64,000 nucleotides of DNA, from the NCBI RefSeq assembly GCF_900142185.1, contig NZ_FQZZ01000002.1:124001-188000 (forward strand), written 5' to 3'. Position 1 is the stretch's first letter. Every line of letters begins with the position of its first letter. A program made the position numbers and the translations under genes. The notes beneath the pieces were generated by a model, which saw only the letters and a program-made list of their open reading frames with translations, did no database searches and was not told the DNA's origin. Shown one piece after another: positions 24,463 to 32,892 of this stretch. The DNA is from Lutimaribacter pacificus. Lineage in GTDB: Bacteria > Pseudomonadota > Alphaproteobacteria > Rhodobacterales > Rhodobacteraceae.

Positions 24463-26124
24463 ATGCCCGGCAAACGTGTGCTGTCCCTGTGGTTTCCGCG
24501 TCTGGGCGCCGAACGTCTGTTGCGCGTGTTGCGCGTGCCGGACGGGTCGGTGCCCTTTGCCGTGCTGCGCGATACCGGGCAGATGCAGGTGATCGCCTCG
24601 CTGAACGAGGCGGGCAGCCGGGCGGGGCTGCGGGTGGGCCAGCCGATGCGCGACGCGATGGCGATGTGCCCCGACCTGATGACACGGTTGCAGAACCTGC
24701 AGGCCGAGGCGGCGTTCCTGACGACGCTGCGCCGCTGGGCCACGCGGTTTTCGCCCTGGGTGGCCCTGCAGGGGGCGGATGCGCTGATGCTGGACATCAC
24801 CGGCTGCGCGCATCTGTTCGGCGGCGAAGAGGCGCTGATCGCGCGGATCGGGGACGATTGCGCGCGCCACGGGCTGAGCGTGCGGTGCGGCATCGCCGAC
24901 ACCCCCGGCGCGGCCTGGGCGCTGGCGCGGTTCGCCGGCGGCGCGGTGAGCCACAACCGCAGCGGCGACGCCATCGACCAGGAGGCGCGCGCCACCCGCG
25001 CCCGTGCCGTCAGGCGCCGGACCTGGGAACGCGGCGGCGCGGCGCCGGTGCAGGGCGCGGCGCGGGCGCCCGGCCACCGCATCGCCGCCCCCGGCCAGAC
25101 CCGCAGCGCGCTGGAACCGCTGCCGGTGGCGGCTTTGCGGCTGGAGCCCGAGATGGTGGAAAAGCTGGGCCGGCTGGGCCTGCGGCGGATCGGCGACCTG
25201 GCGGGGCAGCCGCGCGCCGCGCTGGCCCGGCGTTTTGGTGTCGGGCTGGTGCGGCGGCTGGACCAGGCGCTGGGCGCCGAGCCCGAGCCGATCGGTCCCG
25301 TGCGCCAGGACACGGCACTGGCCACGCGGCTGACCCTGCCCGAGCCGATCGGGCTGGAGGCCGATGTGCTGGCCGCGCTGGACCGGCTGGTCCCGCGGCT
25401 GTGCGCCATGCTGCGTGACCGCGGGCTGGGCGCGCGCGCCGTGCGGCTGCAGGCGTATCGCGCCGATGGCACGATGGCGGCGTTAAGCGTCGGGCTGGCC
25501 CGCCCCGCGCAGGAGCCCGAACGCATCCGCCCGCTGCTGGCGATGAAGCTGGGCGAACTGGATGCCGGGTTCGGCATCGACATGCTGCGGCTTGAGGCGG
25601 TGCAGGCCGAACCCGTCCATGCCACCGCCCATACCGGCCATGCCGGGGCGGCGCTGGCCGCGCGCGGGCGGATGGAGCAGGCAAATGCGCTGGACGACCT
25701 GATCGGGCGGATGGGCGCGCGGATCGGGCTGGAGGCGATCACCCGCCGCCATCCCGGCGAAAGCCATATCCCGGAAAAGGGCGCGCAGGTGCTGGCCGCC
25801 GCCTGGTCGGCCCCGCATGACGGGCCCTGGCCGGAACCGCCCGCGCCGCGCCCGCTGCTGATGTGGCGGCCCGAGCCGGTGCAGGCCCCCGACCGGCCGC
25901 ACCTGCCCGGCAGCTTTCGCTGGCGGCGGCAGGATTTCCGCGTGGCCCATGCGCGCGGGCCCGAGCGCATCGCGCCGGAATGGTGGCTGGACGACCCGGA
26001 ATGGCGGTCGGGCACGCGGGATTACTGGGTGGTCACCACGGACAGGGGCGCGCGGCTGTGGCTGTTCTTTGCCCACGGCGCGGCGCTGAGCGCGGGCTGG
26101 TTCTGCCAGGGCAGTTTCGGGTGA
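24463..26124 (+). CDS. imuB: ImuB-type, non-catalytic Y-family DNA polymerase homologue
   Basis: This 553-residue protein starts GKRVLSLWFPRLGAERLLR, where active Y-family polymerases have an HxDxDxF-type metal motif. At the second catalytic site it reads GADALMLDITGC in place of the SxDE motif, so the catalytic acids are missing, as in ImuB. ImuB is the hub protein of SOS mutagenesis with ImuA and DnaE2. A perfect LexA box lies just upstream. The ATG at 24463 is preferred; an in-frame GTG at 24442 overlaps the LexA box. No imuA or dnaE2 flanks it: DUF1963 lies upstream and hicAB downstream. Confidence 0.87.
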   Translation: MPGKRVLSLWFPRLGAERLLRVLRVPDGSVPFAVLRDTGQMQVIASLNEAGSRAGLRVGQPMRDAMAMCPDLMTRLQNLQAEAAFLTTLRRWATRFSPWVALQGADALMLDITGCAHLFGGEEALIARIGDDCARHGLSVRCGIADTPGAAWALARFAGGAVSHNRSGDAIDQEARATRARAVRRRTWERGGAAPVQGAARAPGHRIAAPGQTRSALEPLPVAALRLEPEMVEKLGRLGLRRIGDLAGQPRAALARRFGVGLVRRLDQALGAEPEPIGPVRQDTALATRLTLPEPIGLEADVLAALDRLVPRLCAMLRDRGLGARAVRLQAYRADGTMAALSVGLARPAQEPERIRPLLAMKLGELDAGFGIDMLRLEAVQAEPVHATAHTGHAGAALAARGRMEQANALDDLIGRMGARIGLEAITRRHPGESHIPEKGAQVLAAAWSAPHDGPWPEPPAPRPLLMWRPEPVQAPDRPHLPGSFRWRRQDFRVAHARGPERIAPEWWLDDPEWRSGTRDYWVVTTDRGARLWLFFAHGAALSAGWFCQGSFG

Positions 26125-26194
26125 GGGGGCCTGCCGGCCGTCGTTAATCTTAACTTAATCTATTTTGAGTTGTGTTTGCCAAAAGGGGCAAGCA

Positions 26195-26458
26195 TTGGGA
26201 AAAGCGGAGAAAACCTTTGCGCGCATGGCAGCAAATCCGCGCGACTGGAAGATAAACGACATAAAATCCGTGTGCCGCCGGTTTGGCCTGTTCTGCGATC
26301 CACCGTCGAGCGGAAGTCACTACAAAGTGTACAGCGACTACCTTGAGGGCATGTTGACGATCCCCGCTCACAGGCCGATCAAGCCCATATACATCAAGCA
26401 GTTTGTCAGCTATGCGAAAGCGCACAGGCTGAAAGTGGAGGAGCAAGGCAATGGATGA
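26195..26458 (+). CDS. hicA: HicA-type mRNA interferase toxin
   Basis: This 87-residue protein ends with GSHYKVYSDYLEGMLTIPAHR and IYIKQFVSYAKAHRL, the HicA double-stranded-RNA-binding-like fold. The catalytic His is in the GSH motif. The preferred start is the TTG at 26195: AAAAGGGG lies 6 nt upstream and the translation then opens GKAEKTFARMAANPRDWKIND, the normal HicA beginning. The gene overlaps hicB by eight bases. HicA toxins cleave mRNA independently of the ribosome unless bound by HicB. Confidence 0.85.
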   Translation: MGKAEKTFARMAANPRDWKINDIKSVCRRFGLFCDPPSSGSHYKVYSDYLEGMLTIPAHRPIKPIYIKQFVSYAKAHRLKVEEQGNG

Positions 26459-26858
26459 ATATCTTGTCGTCGTCGTTCCGCTTTCCGACGAAGATGGCGG
26501 TGGATACCTTGGCATCGCGCCGGATCTTCAGGGGTGTATGTCGGACGGCGAAACCCGCGAGGACGCAGTTCGGAATGTCGAGGCCGCCATTGCCGAATGG
26601 ATAAATGCGCAGAAGAAACGCGGCGTTGCCATTCCCAAGCCGGGCGCTGCCGGCGAACGCGCGAATGAGCGGCAGAAGTCGCTTCTGAAGGCGCTGAAGG
26701 CACTGACCGATTATGTCGATCATGCCGACGGGCGGATCAGGGACCTGGAGCGCGCCCTCGAAGAGGCAATCCGCCGTGTTCCCGACTGGGAAGCCAGCCT
26801 GCCCCTGTTCCTGGCGGCCGGGGGATCGGCCCATTCGGTGACGACCGGGCAGCACTGA
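26451..26858 (+). CDS. hicB: HicB-type antitoxin
   Basis: This 135-residue protein starts with the HicB partial RNase-H-like fold: EYLVVVVPLSDEDGGGYLGIAPDLQGCMSDGETREDAVRNVEAAIAEW. The family marker PDLQGCMSDGET is at about 24-35. The C-terminal part is long and helical (LKALKALTDYVDHADGRIRDLERALEEAI), with heptad-like spacing suggesting a coiled coil rather than a clear ribbon-helix-helix or Cro-type domain. It should neutralise the adjacent HicA and repress the pair. An AT-rich 70-nt region before hicA probably holds the promoter. Confidence 0.85.
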   Translation: MDEYLVVVVPLSDEDGGGYLGIAPDLQGCMSDGETREDAVRNVEAAIAEWINAQKKRGVAIPKPGAAGERANERQKSLLKALKALTDYVDHADGRIRDLERALEEAIRRVPDWEASLPLFLAAGGSAHSVTTGQH

Positions 26859-26871
26859 GGCCGGTACCCCG

Positions 26872-27339
26872 TCACGCCATCCGGGTATATCGATCCTCGA
26901 TATCCTTGGCGTAGTCGGCGACGCGCAGGTGGAACTTGCGGTTCAGGTTGCTGCGGGCCAGTTTCAGCGATTGCACCAGCAGCCGTGCCGACAGGGTTTT
27001 CGGCGACAGTTTCAGCGACACGCTCATCCGTGTGCGCTGCCGGGACAGGGCCACGAGGTCGATCACCATCCCGGCCTCGAGCCCCTGTGACCCGCCGGTG
27101 AACGCCATCTGGTTGGGCGGGTCGTAGGTGCCGAGCGTCACGGCCACCTCGCGTTCGCGCCCGCGCAGCATGAAGCGTGCGTTCCAGCTCATGCCTTCGC
27201 CGGGTTCGCGCAGCGTGTCGGTGCGCTGCACCTCGGCGCCGCGGCGCATGGCGGCGCGTTCGAACCCGTCGAAATCCGAGAGCATCTGGAACACCGCGTC
27301 GATCGGCGCGGCGATATCTTCCCTGGTGGCAAATTTCAT
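26872..27339 (-). CDS. SRPBCC (START/Bet v1-like) family protein
   Basis: This 155-residue protein starts KFATREDIAAPIDAVFQMLSDFDGFERAAMRRGAEV, the usual entry of the SRPBCC fold. A long C-terminal helix (LVQSLKLARSNLNRKFHLRVADYAKDIEDRY) would close the ligand cavity. The ligand is unknown. The ATG at 27339 is chosen; the 32 codons upstream show no family similarity. It lies 76 nt behind nudC on the same strand and is convergent with hicAB. Confidence 0.8.
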   Translation of the reverse strand: MKFATREDIAAPIDAVFQMLSDFDGFERAAMRRGAEVQRTDTLREPGEGMSWNARFMLRGREREVAVTLGTYDPPNQMAFTGGSQGLEAGMVIDLVALSRQRTRMSVSLKLSPKTLSARLLVQSLKLARSNLNRKFHLRVADYAKDIEDRYTRMA

Positions 27340-27415
27340 GGTTCTGCTCGTTACCTTACTATGGGCACTATGGGCGATCCCTGCACCCGTGTTTCGCCGA
27401 TGGGCACTTGTCGTG

Positions 27416-28408
27416 TCAATCCAGCCGGTCCGCAAGCCAGTTGCGCAACAAAAACCCGGCTATGGCACCATGTCGCGGGGGCAGGATGCGGGGGTGTTGC
27501 CGGGCCATCACGGCAAGCATCTCTTCGCGGGTCACCCAGAGCGCCTCTTCGATCTCGACGGGGTCGATCGTGATCTCGTGGCTGGTCGCTTCGCCATGGC
27601 AGCCCAGCATCAGCGATGCGGGAAACGGCCAGGGCTGGCTGGCAAGGTAGGAGACCGGCCCGACGCGCACGCCGGCCTCTTCCCAGACCTCGCGGCGCAC
27701 TGCGGCCTCGACCGTTTCGCCGGGTTCGACGAAACCCGCCAGCAGCGAATACATCCCCTCGGGCCAGCCGTGGCTGCGGCCCAGCAGCACCGAATTGCCG
27801 TGGGTGATCAGCATGATGACCACCGGGTCGGTGCGCGGGAAATGATGCGCGCCGCAAGACGGGCAATCGGCCTGCCAGCCGGCCTGGCTGACGGTGTTTT
27901 CCGCCCCGCAGCGCGCACAGAAGCGGTGGCTGCGGTGCCACAGGAACAGCGCCCGCGCGGTGGCGGCCAGTTCGGCGTCGCGCGGGGACAGCCCGGCCAT
28001 GACGGCGCGCAATTCGCGGAACCTGTGGGTTTCGGGCAGGGACGGGTGGTGCTGTTCGCTGCGGTCGAGAAAGCTGTTGAGCGCGGCATCGTCCACCGCG
28101 CCGGGGGCCCAGGCCGAAAGGTCATGGGCAAAGACGGCCGCGCCGCCCTCGCGCCCCAGCAGGATCGGGGGCGTGCCCGCCGCCTCGGCCCGGATCGGGT
28201 GATCCATCGGCAGGCGCACCAGCGCCGCGCCGGGCCGGCCGGTTTCGTCGGGGGCTGTGTCGGCCATCAGCGGCTTGCCCCGCCAGAGCGCGATGGCGCG
28301 GCTTTCCGGGGCCTGCGCCAGTGAGGCGAGCGCCGCGCTGTCGCCGCGCAGTTCGGCCGCGCGATCCAGCGCCGAGCCGCCGAAGGTCACCGTTTCCGCG
28401 ATACGCAT
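27416..28408 (-). CDS. nudC: NAD+ diphosphatase / NAD-capped RNA decapping enzyme
   Basis: This 330-residue protein has the NudC layout. The N-terminal domain is followed by a four-Cys zinc ribbon (HRFCARCGAENTV and ADCPSCGAHHFP, about 167-198). The Nudix box is GFVEPGETVEAAVRREVWEEAGV (about 226-248), with REVWEE holding the metal ligands. SQPWPFPASLMLG follows, the SQPWPFPxS motif that marks NADH-pyrophosphatase-type Nudix enzymes. It splits NAD(H) to NMN and AMP and removes NAD caps from RNA. A very long antisense frame extends beyond it but is not a gene. Confidence 0.94.
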   Translation of the reverse strand: MRIAETVTFGGSALDRAAELRGDSAALASLAQAPESRAIALWRGKPLMADTAPDETGRPGAALVRLPMDHPIRAEAAGTPPILLGREGGAAVFAHDLSAWAPGAVDDAALNSFLDRSEQHHPSLPETHRFRELRAVMAGLSPRDAELAATARALFLWHRSHRFCARCGAENTVSQAGWQADCPSCGAHHFPRTDPVVIMLITHGNSVLLGRSHGWPEGMYSLLAGFVEPGETVEAAVRREVWEEAGVRVGPVSYLASQPWPFPASLMLGCHGEATSHEITIDPVEIEEALWVTREEMLAVMARQHPRILPPRHGAIAGFLLRNWLADRLD

Positions 28409-28597
28409 GGTCGTGTTCCTGTCGCCTGTGCCGGGTGGCGCGACATTGCCAGCGCCCGCGCGGAAAGAAAACCCGCCCGTCGCGTCCCGATCTTGCAGGG
28501 GGCGGGAAAGCGATCTACCAATGGTTGTAAATGGCTGCGAAAGCGCCGCCCTGTTCCGGGGCTGGCCGCTGCGTGGCGGGGGAAAGCATCGGGCGGG

Positions 28598-30466
28598 ATG
28601 TCGGACGATCTGGAAAAGCCGGGCGGCGCGGCGGCACGTGTGGCGTTGCGGGTGCTGCAGACAAGCGATCTGCACGGGCACCTGATGGCCTATGATTACG
28701 CGGGCGACCGGCCGCAGCCGGGCGTGGGGCTGGTGCGCACGGCGGCGCTGATCGCGGCGGCGCGGGAAGAGGCCGCCAACAGCCTGCTGGTGGATTGCGG
28801 CGATTTCCTGTTCGGCGACATGCTGGCCGACGACTGGGTGGCCGCCCCCGCGCCGCGCGACCCCAATCCGGTGATCCGGGCGATGAACGCGCTGGATTAC
28901 GCGGCGGTGGCGCTGGGCAATCATGAATTCAATTTCGGGCTTGGCCCGCTGTCCGAGGCGCTGTCGCAGGCGCGGTTTCCGGTGCTGTGCAGCAACCTGT
29001 CGCCGGTGCGGGGCGGCGTGCCTCTTGCCGCGCGGTCGGGGCTGATGCTGCATCGGCGGGTCACCGACGATACCGGGCGGGTGCATGAGCTTAGGATCGG
29101 GCTGCTGTCGGTGCTGCCGCCGCAGGTGATGCAATGGGACGCGGCGCACCTGTCGGGGCGGGTGCAGGTGCGCGGCATGGTCGGGGCGGCGCGGGCCGGG
29201 GCGGCAGGGCTGCGCGCGGCCGGGGCCGATCTGGTGATCGTGCTGAACCATTCCGGCCTTGGCGATGGCAGCGACGATCCGGGGGCCGAGAATGCCGGGC
29301 TGGCGCTGGCGCGGCTCGACGATATCGACGCGGTGCTGTGCGCGCATAAGCACCGGCTGTTTCCCGGCCCGTATTACCGGGGGCGCGCCGGGGTGGATGC
29401 GCGGGCGGGGACGCTCTGGGGCAAGCCGGCGGCAATGCCGGGCTGCTGGGGCAGCCATCTTGCGGTGATCGACCTTGACCTTGTGCGGGGGGCGGGTGGC
29501 TGGCGCGTGGCGGGTCACCGGACCGTGCTGCGCCCGATCGCGGAACGGGTGAAGGGGGCACAGGTGCCGCAGGTGGCGGACGCGCCCGCGCTGGTGCGGC
29601 TGGCCACGCCCGCCCACCGCGCCACGCTGGACCGGATGCGGCGCGAGGTCGGCCGGGTCGAGACCGGCGTGACGACGCATTTTTCGCAGGTGGCGCCCTG
29701 CCGCGTGACCGCGCTGGTGGCGGCCGCGCAGTTGTGGCGCGCGCGCGACCTGCTGGCCGGGCGGGCGCATCCGCCGATCCTGAGCGCGGCCGCGCCGTTC
29801 CGCTGCGGCGGCACGGGCGGGCCGGGGAACTATACCGGGCTGCCTGCCGGGCCGGTGCGGGTCAAGGACATCGCCGCGATCTATCCGTTTCCCAACACCC
29901 TGCGCGTGGTGGCGGTGAGCGGGGCGCAGATCCTCGACTGGCTGGAGCAGGCGGCGGCGCAGTTTCACCGGCTGGAGCCGCGCCGCCCTAGACAGCCGTT
30001 GCTGCGCGACGATTTCCCAAGCTACGATTTCGACGTGCTGCACGGGCTGCGTTATGCGATCGACCCGGGCCGCCCGGCGCGGTTCGATCCGGCGGGCCGC
30101 CTGCTGGACCCGCGCGCGGCGCGCGTGACCGGGGTTTCGTGGAACGGTGCGCCGCTCGATCCCGGCATGGAGTTCTGGGTGCTGACCAACAGCTATCGTG
30201 CCGGGGGCGGGGGCGGTTTCGCGGCGCTGTCCGGTGCCGGGACCGTGCTGGAGGTGGACGAGGCGATCCCCGGCATCCTGACGGATTACTTGCGCGCGGG
30301 GCATACCGTGCCGGCGGGCGCGGCGGCGGTCTGGCGCTTTGCCGCCTTGCCGGGGGTCGAGGCCTTGCTGCGCACCGCGCCGGGCGCGGTGCCGCCCAAG
30401 GGCATCGACCTGCGCCCCGCGGGCATGGGCGAGGACGGGTTCGCGCGGTTCGTGCTGCGGTTCTGA
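28598..30466 (+). CDS. Metallophosphoesterase/5'-nucleotidase family protein (CpdB-like)
   Basis: This 622-residue protein combines a metallophosphoesterase domain and a 5'-nucleotidase C-terminal domain. Metal-site motifs appear in order: TSDLHGHL (about 21-28), VDCGDFLFGDM, LGNHEFNFG, VLNHSGLGD and CAHKHRLFPGP. The C-terminal substrate domain includes LDWLEQAAAQFHRLE and NSYRAGGGGGFAAL. The layout matches 2',3'-cyclic-nucleotide phosphodiesterase/3'-nucleotidase. CpdB itself is periplasmic, but the ATG at 28598 gives no signal peptide, and the frame upstream does not look like one either, so location is unclear. It is divergent from nudC. Confidence 0.83.
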   Translation: MSDDLEKPGGAAARVALRVLQTSDLHGHLMAYDYAGDRPQPGVGLVRTAALIAAAREEAANSLLVDCGDFLFGDMLADDWVAAPAPRDPNPVIRAMNALDYAAVALGNHEFNFGLGPLSEALSQARFPVLCSNLSPVRGGVPLAARSGLMLHRRVTDDTGRVHELRIGLLSVLPPQVMQWDAAHLSGRVQVRGMVGAARAGAAGLRAAGADLVIVLNHSGLGDGSDDPGAENAGLALARLDDIDAVLCAHKHRLFPGPYYRGRAGVDARAGTLWGKPAAMPGCWGSHLAVIDLDLVRGAGGWRVAGHRTVLRPIAERVKGAQVPQVADAPALVRLATPAHRATLDRMRREVGRVETGVTTHFSQVAPCRVTALVAAAQLWRARDLLAGRAHPPILSAAAPFRCGGTGGPGNYTGLPAGPVRVKDIAAIYPFPNTLRVVAVSGAQILDWLEQAAAQFHRLEPRRPRQPLLRDDFPSYDFDVLHGLRYAIDPGRPARFDPAGRLLDPRAARVTGVSWNGAPLDPGMEFWVLTNSYRAGGGGGFAALSGAGTVLEVDEAIPGILTDYLRAGHTVPAGAAAVWRFAALPGVEALLRTAPGAVPPKGIDLRPAGMGEDGFARFVLRF

Positions 30467-30511
30467 GCGCGGGCCGGGTTGCGAATCCGCTTTGCCCGCC
30501 CTATATCGGGC

Positions 30512-30611
30512 GGTGAGAGGTTGGCGCGGGCAGGCGCCTCGCCAACCCGGTCAGGTCCGGAAGGAAGCAGCCGTAACGAGCCCCGCTTGGGTCGTTGTCC
30601 AGCCTCTCACC
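30512..30611 (+). ncRNA. ffs: Signal recognition particle RNA, small bacterial (4.5S) type
   Basis: The ends GGTGAGAGG (30512-30520) and CCTCTCACC (30603-30611) pair perfectly to close a long hairpin. The apical domain carries the universal SRP core GGTCAGGTCCGGAAGGAAGC (30549-30568) with the GGAA tetraloop and the opposing AGCAG segment. The length of about 100 nt fits the small bacterial class without an Alu domain. It binds Ffh to target membrane proteins. It is followed by a T-rich stretch (GTATTTTCC). Confidence 0.95.
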
Positions 30612-30655
30612 GTATTTTCCCAGTATTTACCTCGTATGGCGGGCCTTGAGCCCGC

Positions 30656-31705
30656 CTAACGCGTGAAATCGGTGATCACGGTCACGCCCGCGCCCTGAAA
30701 GCCATCCATCGCGCGCAGTGCCGTTTCGGCCTGACCCAGCGCGATGCGGCCCGTCACCAGCCGCGAGATATCCAGCCGCCCGCCCGCGATCATCCCGAAC
30801 AGCGCATCGAAGCGCCGCGCCGCCATGCCGCGCGAGCCCGCGATGCTGATCTGGCGGGAATAGACCAGCTCCAGCAGCGGCAGGCTGACGGTTTCGTGCG
30901 GGCCCAGCGGCATACCGATCTGGACGTGGCGGCCCAGCTTGCGCAGCGAGCGGACCGAGTTTTCGAAGGTGGCGGTCACGCCCAGCGCCTCGACCGAGAC
31001 ATGCGCGCCGCCATCGGTTGCGTCGCGCACCGCCGCGCCCACATCGCCGATGCCCGACACGTTCAGCACCGCGGTTGCGCCAAGCTGGCGGGCCATGTCC
31101 AGCGCGTCGTCCTTGACATCGACCGCCAGCACCCGCGCCCCCAGCGCCGCGCCCACCATCACCGCCGACAGCCCCACGCCGCCGCAGCCATGCACCGCCA
31201 GCCACTCGCCGGGGCGCAGGTCGCCCCGGTCGGCCACCGCGCGAAAGGCGGTGGTCACGCGGCAGCCCATGCCGGCGGCCTCGTCAAAACCCATGGTTTC
31301 GGGCAGGTGCACGAGGTTGAAATCGGCGCGCGGCACGGCCAGCCGTTCGGCGAAGGCGCCCCAGCCGGTAAAGCCGATCACCTGCTGGTGGTTGCAGGTG
31401 GTGGGATCGCCGGTACGGCAGTCGGGGCAATGCCCGCAGGCCAGGATGAAGGGGGCGGTCACCCGGTCGCCGGTGCGAAAGCCGCGCACGTCGCGGCCGA
31501 CCTCCTGGACGATGCCGGCGAATTCGTGGCCCATCACATGCGGCAGCACCACGTCCGGGTCGGCGCCCTTCCATGCATGGTGGTCCGAGCGACAGACGCC
31601 GCAAGCCATGACCTGCACCACCACCCCGTCAGGCGGGCAGGCGGGATCGGCCACGGTTTCCAGCGAAAGCGCGCTGTCATACCGCTCCATCACCAGTGCT
31701 TTCAT
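30656..31705 (-). CDS. Zinc-dependent alcohol dehydrogenase family protein
   Basis: This 349-residue medium-chain dehydrogenase has catalytic-zinc ligands in ACGVCRSDHHAW (Cys) and MGHEFAGIV (His-Glu). The structural-zinc cluster is CGHCPDCRTGDPTTC (about 89-103). The nucleotide fold is LAVHGCGGVGLSAVMVGAALGA. It resembles broad-range alcohol or threonine dehydrogenase-like enzymes; the substrate is not evident. It lies between SRP RNA and znuA with no clear functional link. Confidence 0.88.
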   Translation of the reverse strand: MKALVMERYDSALSLETVADPACPPDGVVVQVMACGVCRSDHHAWKGADPDVVLPHVMGHEFAGIVQEVGRDVRGFRTGDRVTAPFILACGHCPDCRTGDPTTCNHQQVIGFTGWGAFAERLAVPRADFNLVHLPETMGFDEAAGMGCRVTTAFRAVADRGDLRPGEWLAVHGCGGVGLSAVMVGAALGARVLAVDVKDDALDMARQLGATAVLNVSGIGDVGAAVRDATDGGAHVSVEALGVTATFENSVRSLRKLGRHVQIGMPLGPHETVSLPLLELVYSRQISIAGSRGMAARRFDALFGMIAGGRLDISRLVTGRIALGQAETALRAMDGFQGAGVTVITDFTR

Positions 31706-31771
31706 GGCCTGCCCTCCCTGCGTCGTTCGGAGGCAGGGAAGCGCAGACTGCCCGTCATGGCAAGCGGATTG

Positions 31772-32776
31772 TCAGCCGTTCCCGCCCAGGCATTCGGCAA
31801 AGGCCGTGCCCATCGCGCGCAGGGTCCGGGGATAGAGACCGGCGCCCGGATCGGCGGCGGCGGTGCCCAGCGGGTCGAGCGTGGCGGTGGACAGCCCGTC
31901 GGTGCCCAGCGCGGCGATGATGCCGGGATCGAATTGCGGTTCGGTGAAGATGCAGGTGACGTTCAGCTCGCCGATCTTGTCGCGCAGTTCGGCGATCCGC
32001 CCGGCGCTGGGCGCGGTGGCGTCCGACAGGCTGATCGAACCGGCGGCGGCCAGCCCGAAGCGGTTTTCGAAATATTGATAGGCATCGTGGAACACGATGA
32101 AACCGGCGGAGGTTTCGGGCAGGGTGGCGGCGATCTCGGATTCGAGGGTGGCAAGCTGTGCCTTTCCGGCATCGGCATTGGCGCGATAGGTGGCGGCGTT
32201 GTCGGGGTCGAGTTCCGCCAGCTCGGCGGCGATCGCATCCAGCCAAGCCGCACCGTTGCGCGGGTCGAGCCAGGCGTGGCTGTCCTGCGATCCGTGGTCG
32301 TGGTCATCATGCCCGTCTTCGGCGTGGTCGTGCCCGGCATGATCGTCGTCATGATCGTGATCGTCGTGATCGTCATGTGCATGATCGTCGTGCCCGTCGT
32401 CGTCATGGGCATGGTCGTGGCGTTCGAATGTCGCGCCGTCACGTTTTTCCAGCAAGGTGGTGCCCGGCGCGTCCAGCAGGTGCAGGACATGTGCCTGCCC
32501 GGCCAGCGTTTCCACCGGCTGCATCAGCCAGGGCGTCAGCCCTTCGCCCACCATCACCACAAGGTCGGCCTGATCCAGCGCGCGCGCCTCGGACGGGCGC
32601 AGGGAATAGCCGTGCGGCGAGGCGCCGGGCCGCACCAGCAGAGCGGGTTCGCCAAGCTCGCCCATCACCTGAGCGACAAGCGAATGCACCGGCGCGATGT
32701 CGGTGGCGACGCGGGGCACCTCGGCCAGCGCGGCGGTGGTGGTCAGCAAGAGGGCGGTCAGGGCTGGGCGGAGCAT
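31772..32776 (-). CDS. znuA: Zinc ABC transporter substrate-binding protein
   Basis: This 334-residue periplasmic zinc-binding protein has a Sec signal peptide (ALTALLLTTTAALA). Zinc-ligand histidines are in SPHGYSLRPS (about 53-62), DSHAWLDPRNG (about 166-176) and VFHDAYQYFENRFG. Between the first two lies a His/Asp-rich loop (about 119-161) of the ZnuA type, here unusually long with alternating H and D. The ATG at 32776 follows GAGG. It is divergent from zur-znuC-znuB; two Zur-like boxes occupy the spacer. Confidence 0.96.
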   Translation of the reverse strand: MLRPALTALLLTTTAALAEVPRVATDIAPVHSLVAQVMGELGEPALLVRPGASPHGYSLRPSEARALDQADLVVMVGEGLTPWLMQPVETLAGQAHVLHLLDAPGTTLLEKRDGATFERHDHAHDDDGHDDHAHDDHDDHDHDDDHAGHDHAEDGHDDHDHGSQDSHAWLDPRNGAAWLDAIAAELAELDPDNAATYRANADAGKAQLATLESEIAATLPETSAGFIVFHDAYQYFENRFGLAAAGSISLSDATAPSAGRIAELRDKIGELNVTCIFTEPQFDPGIIAALGTDGLSTATLDPLGTAAADPGAGLYPRTLRAMGTAFAECLGGNG

Positions 32777-32813
32777 GGGCAAACCTCGGTTCTGTGGAAT
32801 ACGCGGGATCAGA

Positions 32814-32836
32814 TACATGTGATACTATAACATCGC
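32814..32836. promoter_or_regulatory. Zur-like box, znuA side
   Basis: Read on the minus strand, this 23-bp palindrome contains ATGTTATAGTAT then CACAT. It matches the AT-rich alphaproteobacterial Zur motif centred on GTTATA-N-TATAAC. It lies 38 nt upstream of the znuA ATG, where a bound repressor would block transcription. Confidence 0.75.
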
Positions 32837-32840
32837 AAGC

Positions 32841-32863
32841 GAAATGTTATAATATTGCGTTTC
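32841..32863. promoter_or_regulatory. Zur-like box, zur-znuCB side
   Basis: The 23-bp site starts GAAATGTTATAATAT and ends GCGTTTC. Its left half fits the Zur motif perfectly; the right half is degenerate. It lies 30 nt before the zur ATG and four bases from the first box, so both divergent operons can be controlled from one cluster. Confidence 0.75.
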
Positions 32864-32892
32864 GCCGTCGCCTGCCTTACTCTCGCTCCGCC

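Noticed and set aside
24463-26124. Active DNA polymerase IV (dinB)
   Set aside because: Both catalytic motifs lack the acidic residues, and the length and LexA box fit ImuB.
28409-30304. N-terminal extension of nudC to 962 codons
   Set aside because: The extension is antisense to the metallophosphoesterase gene. NudC is complete from the ATG at 28408.
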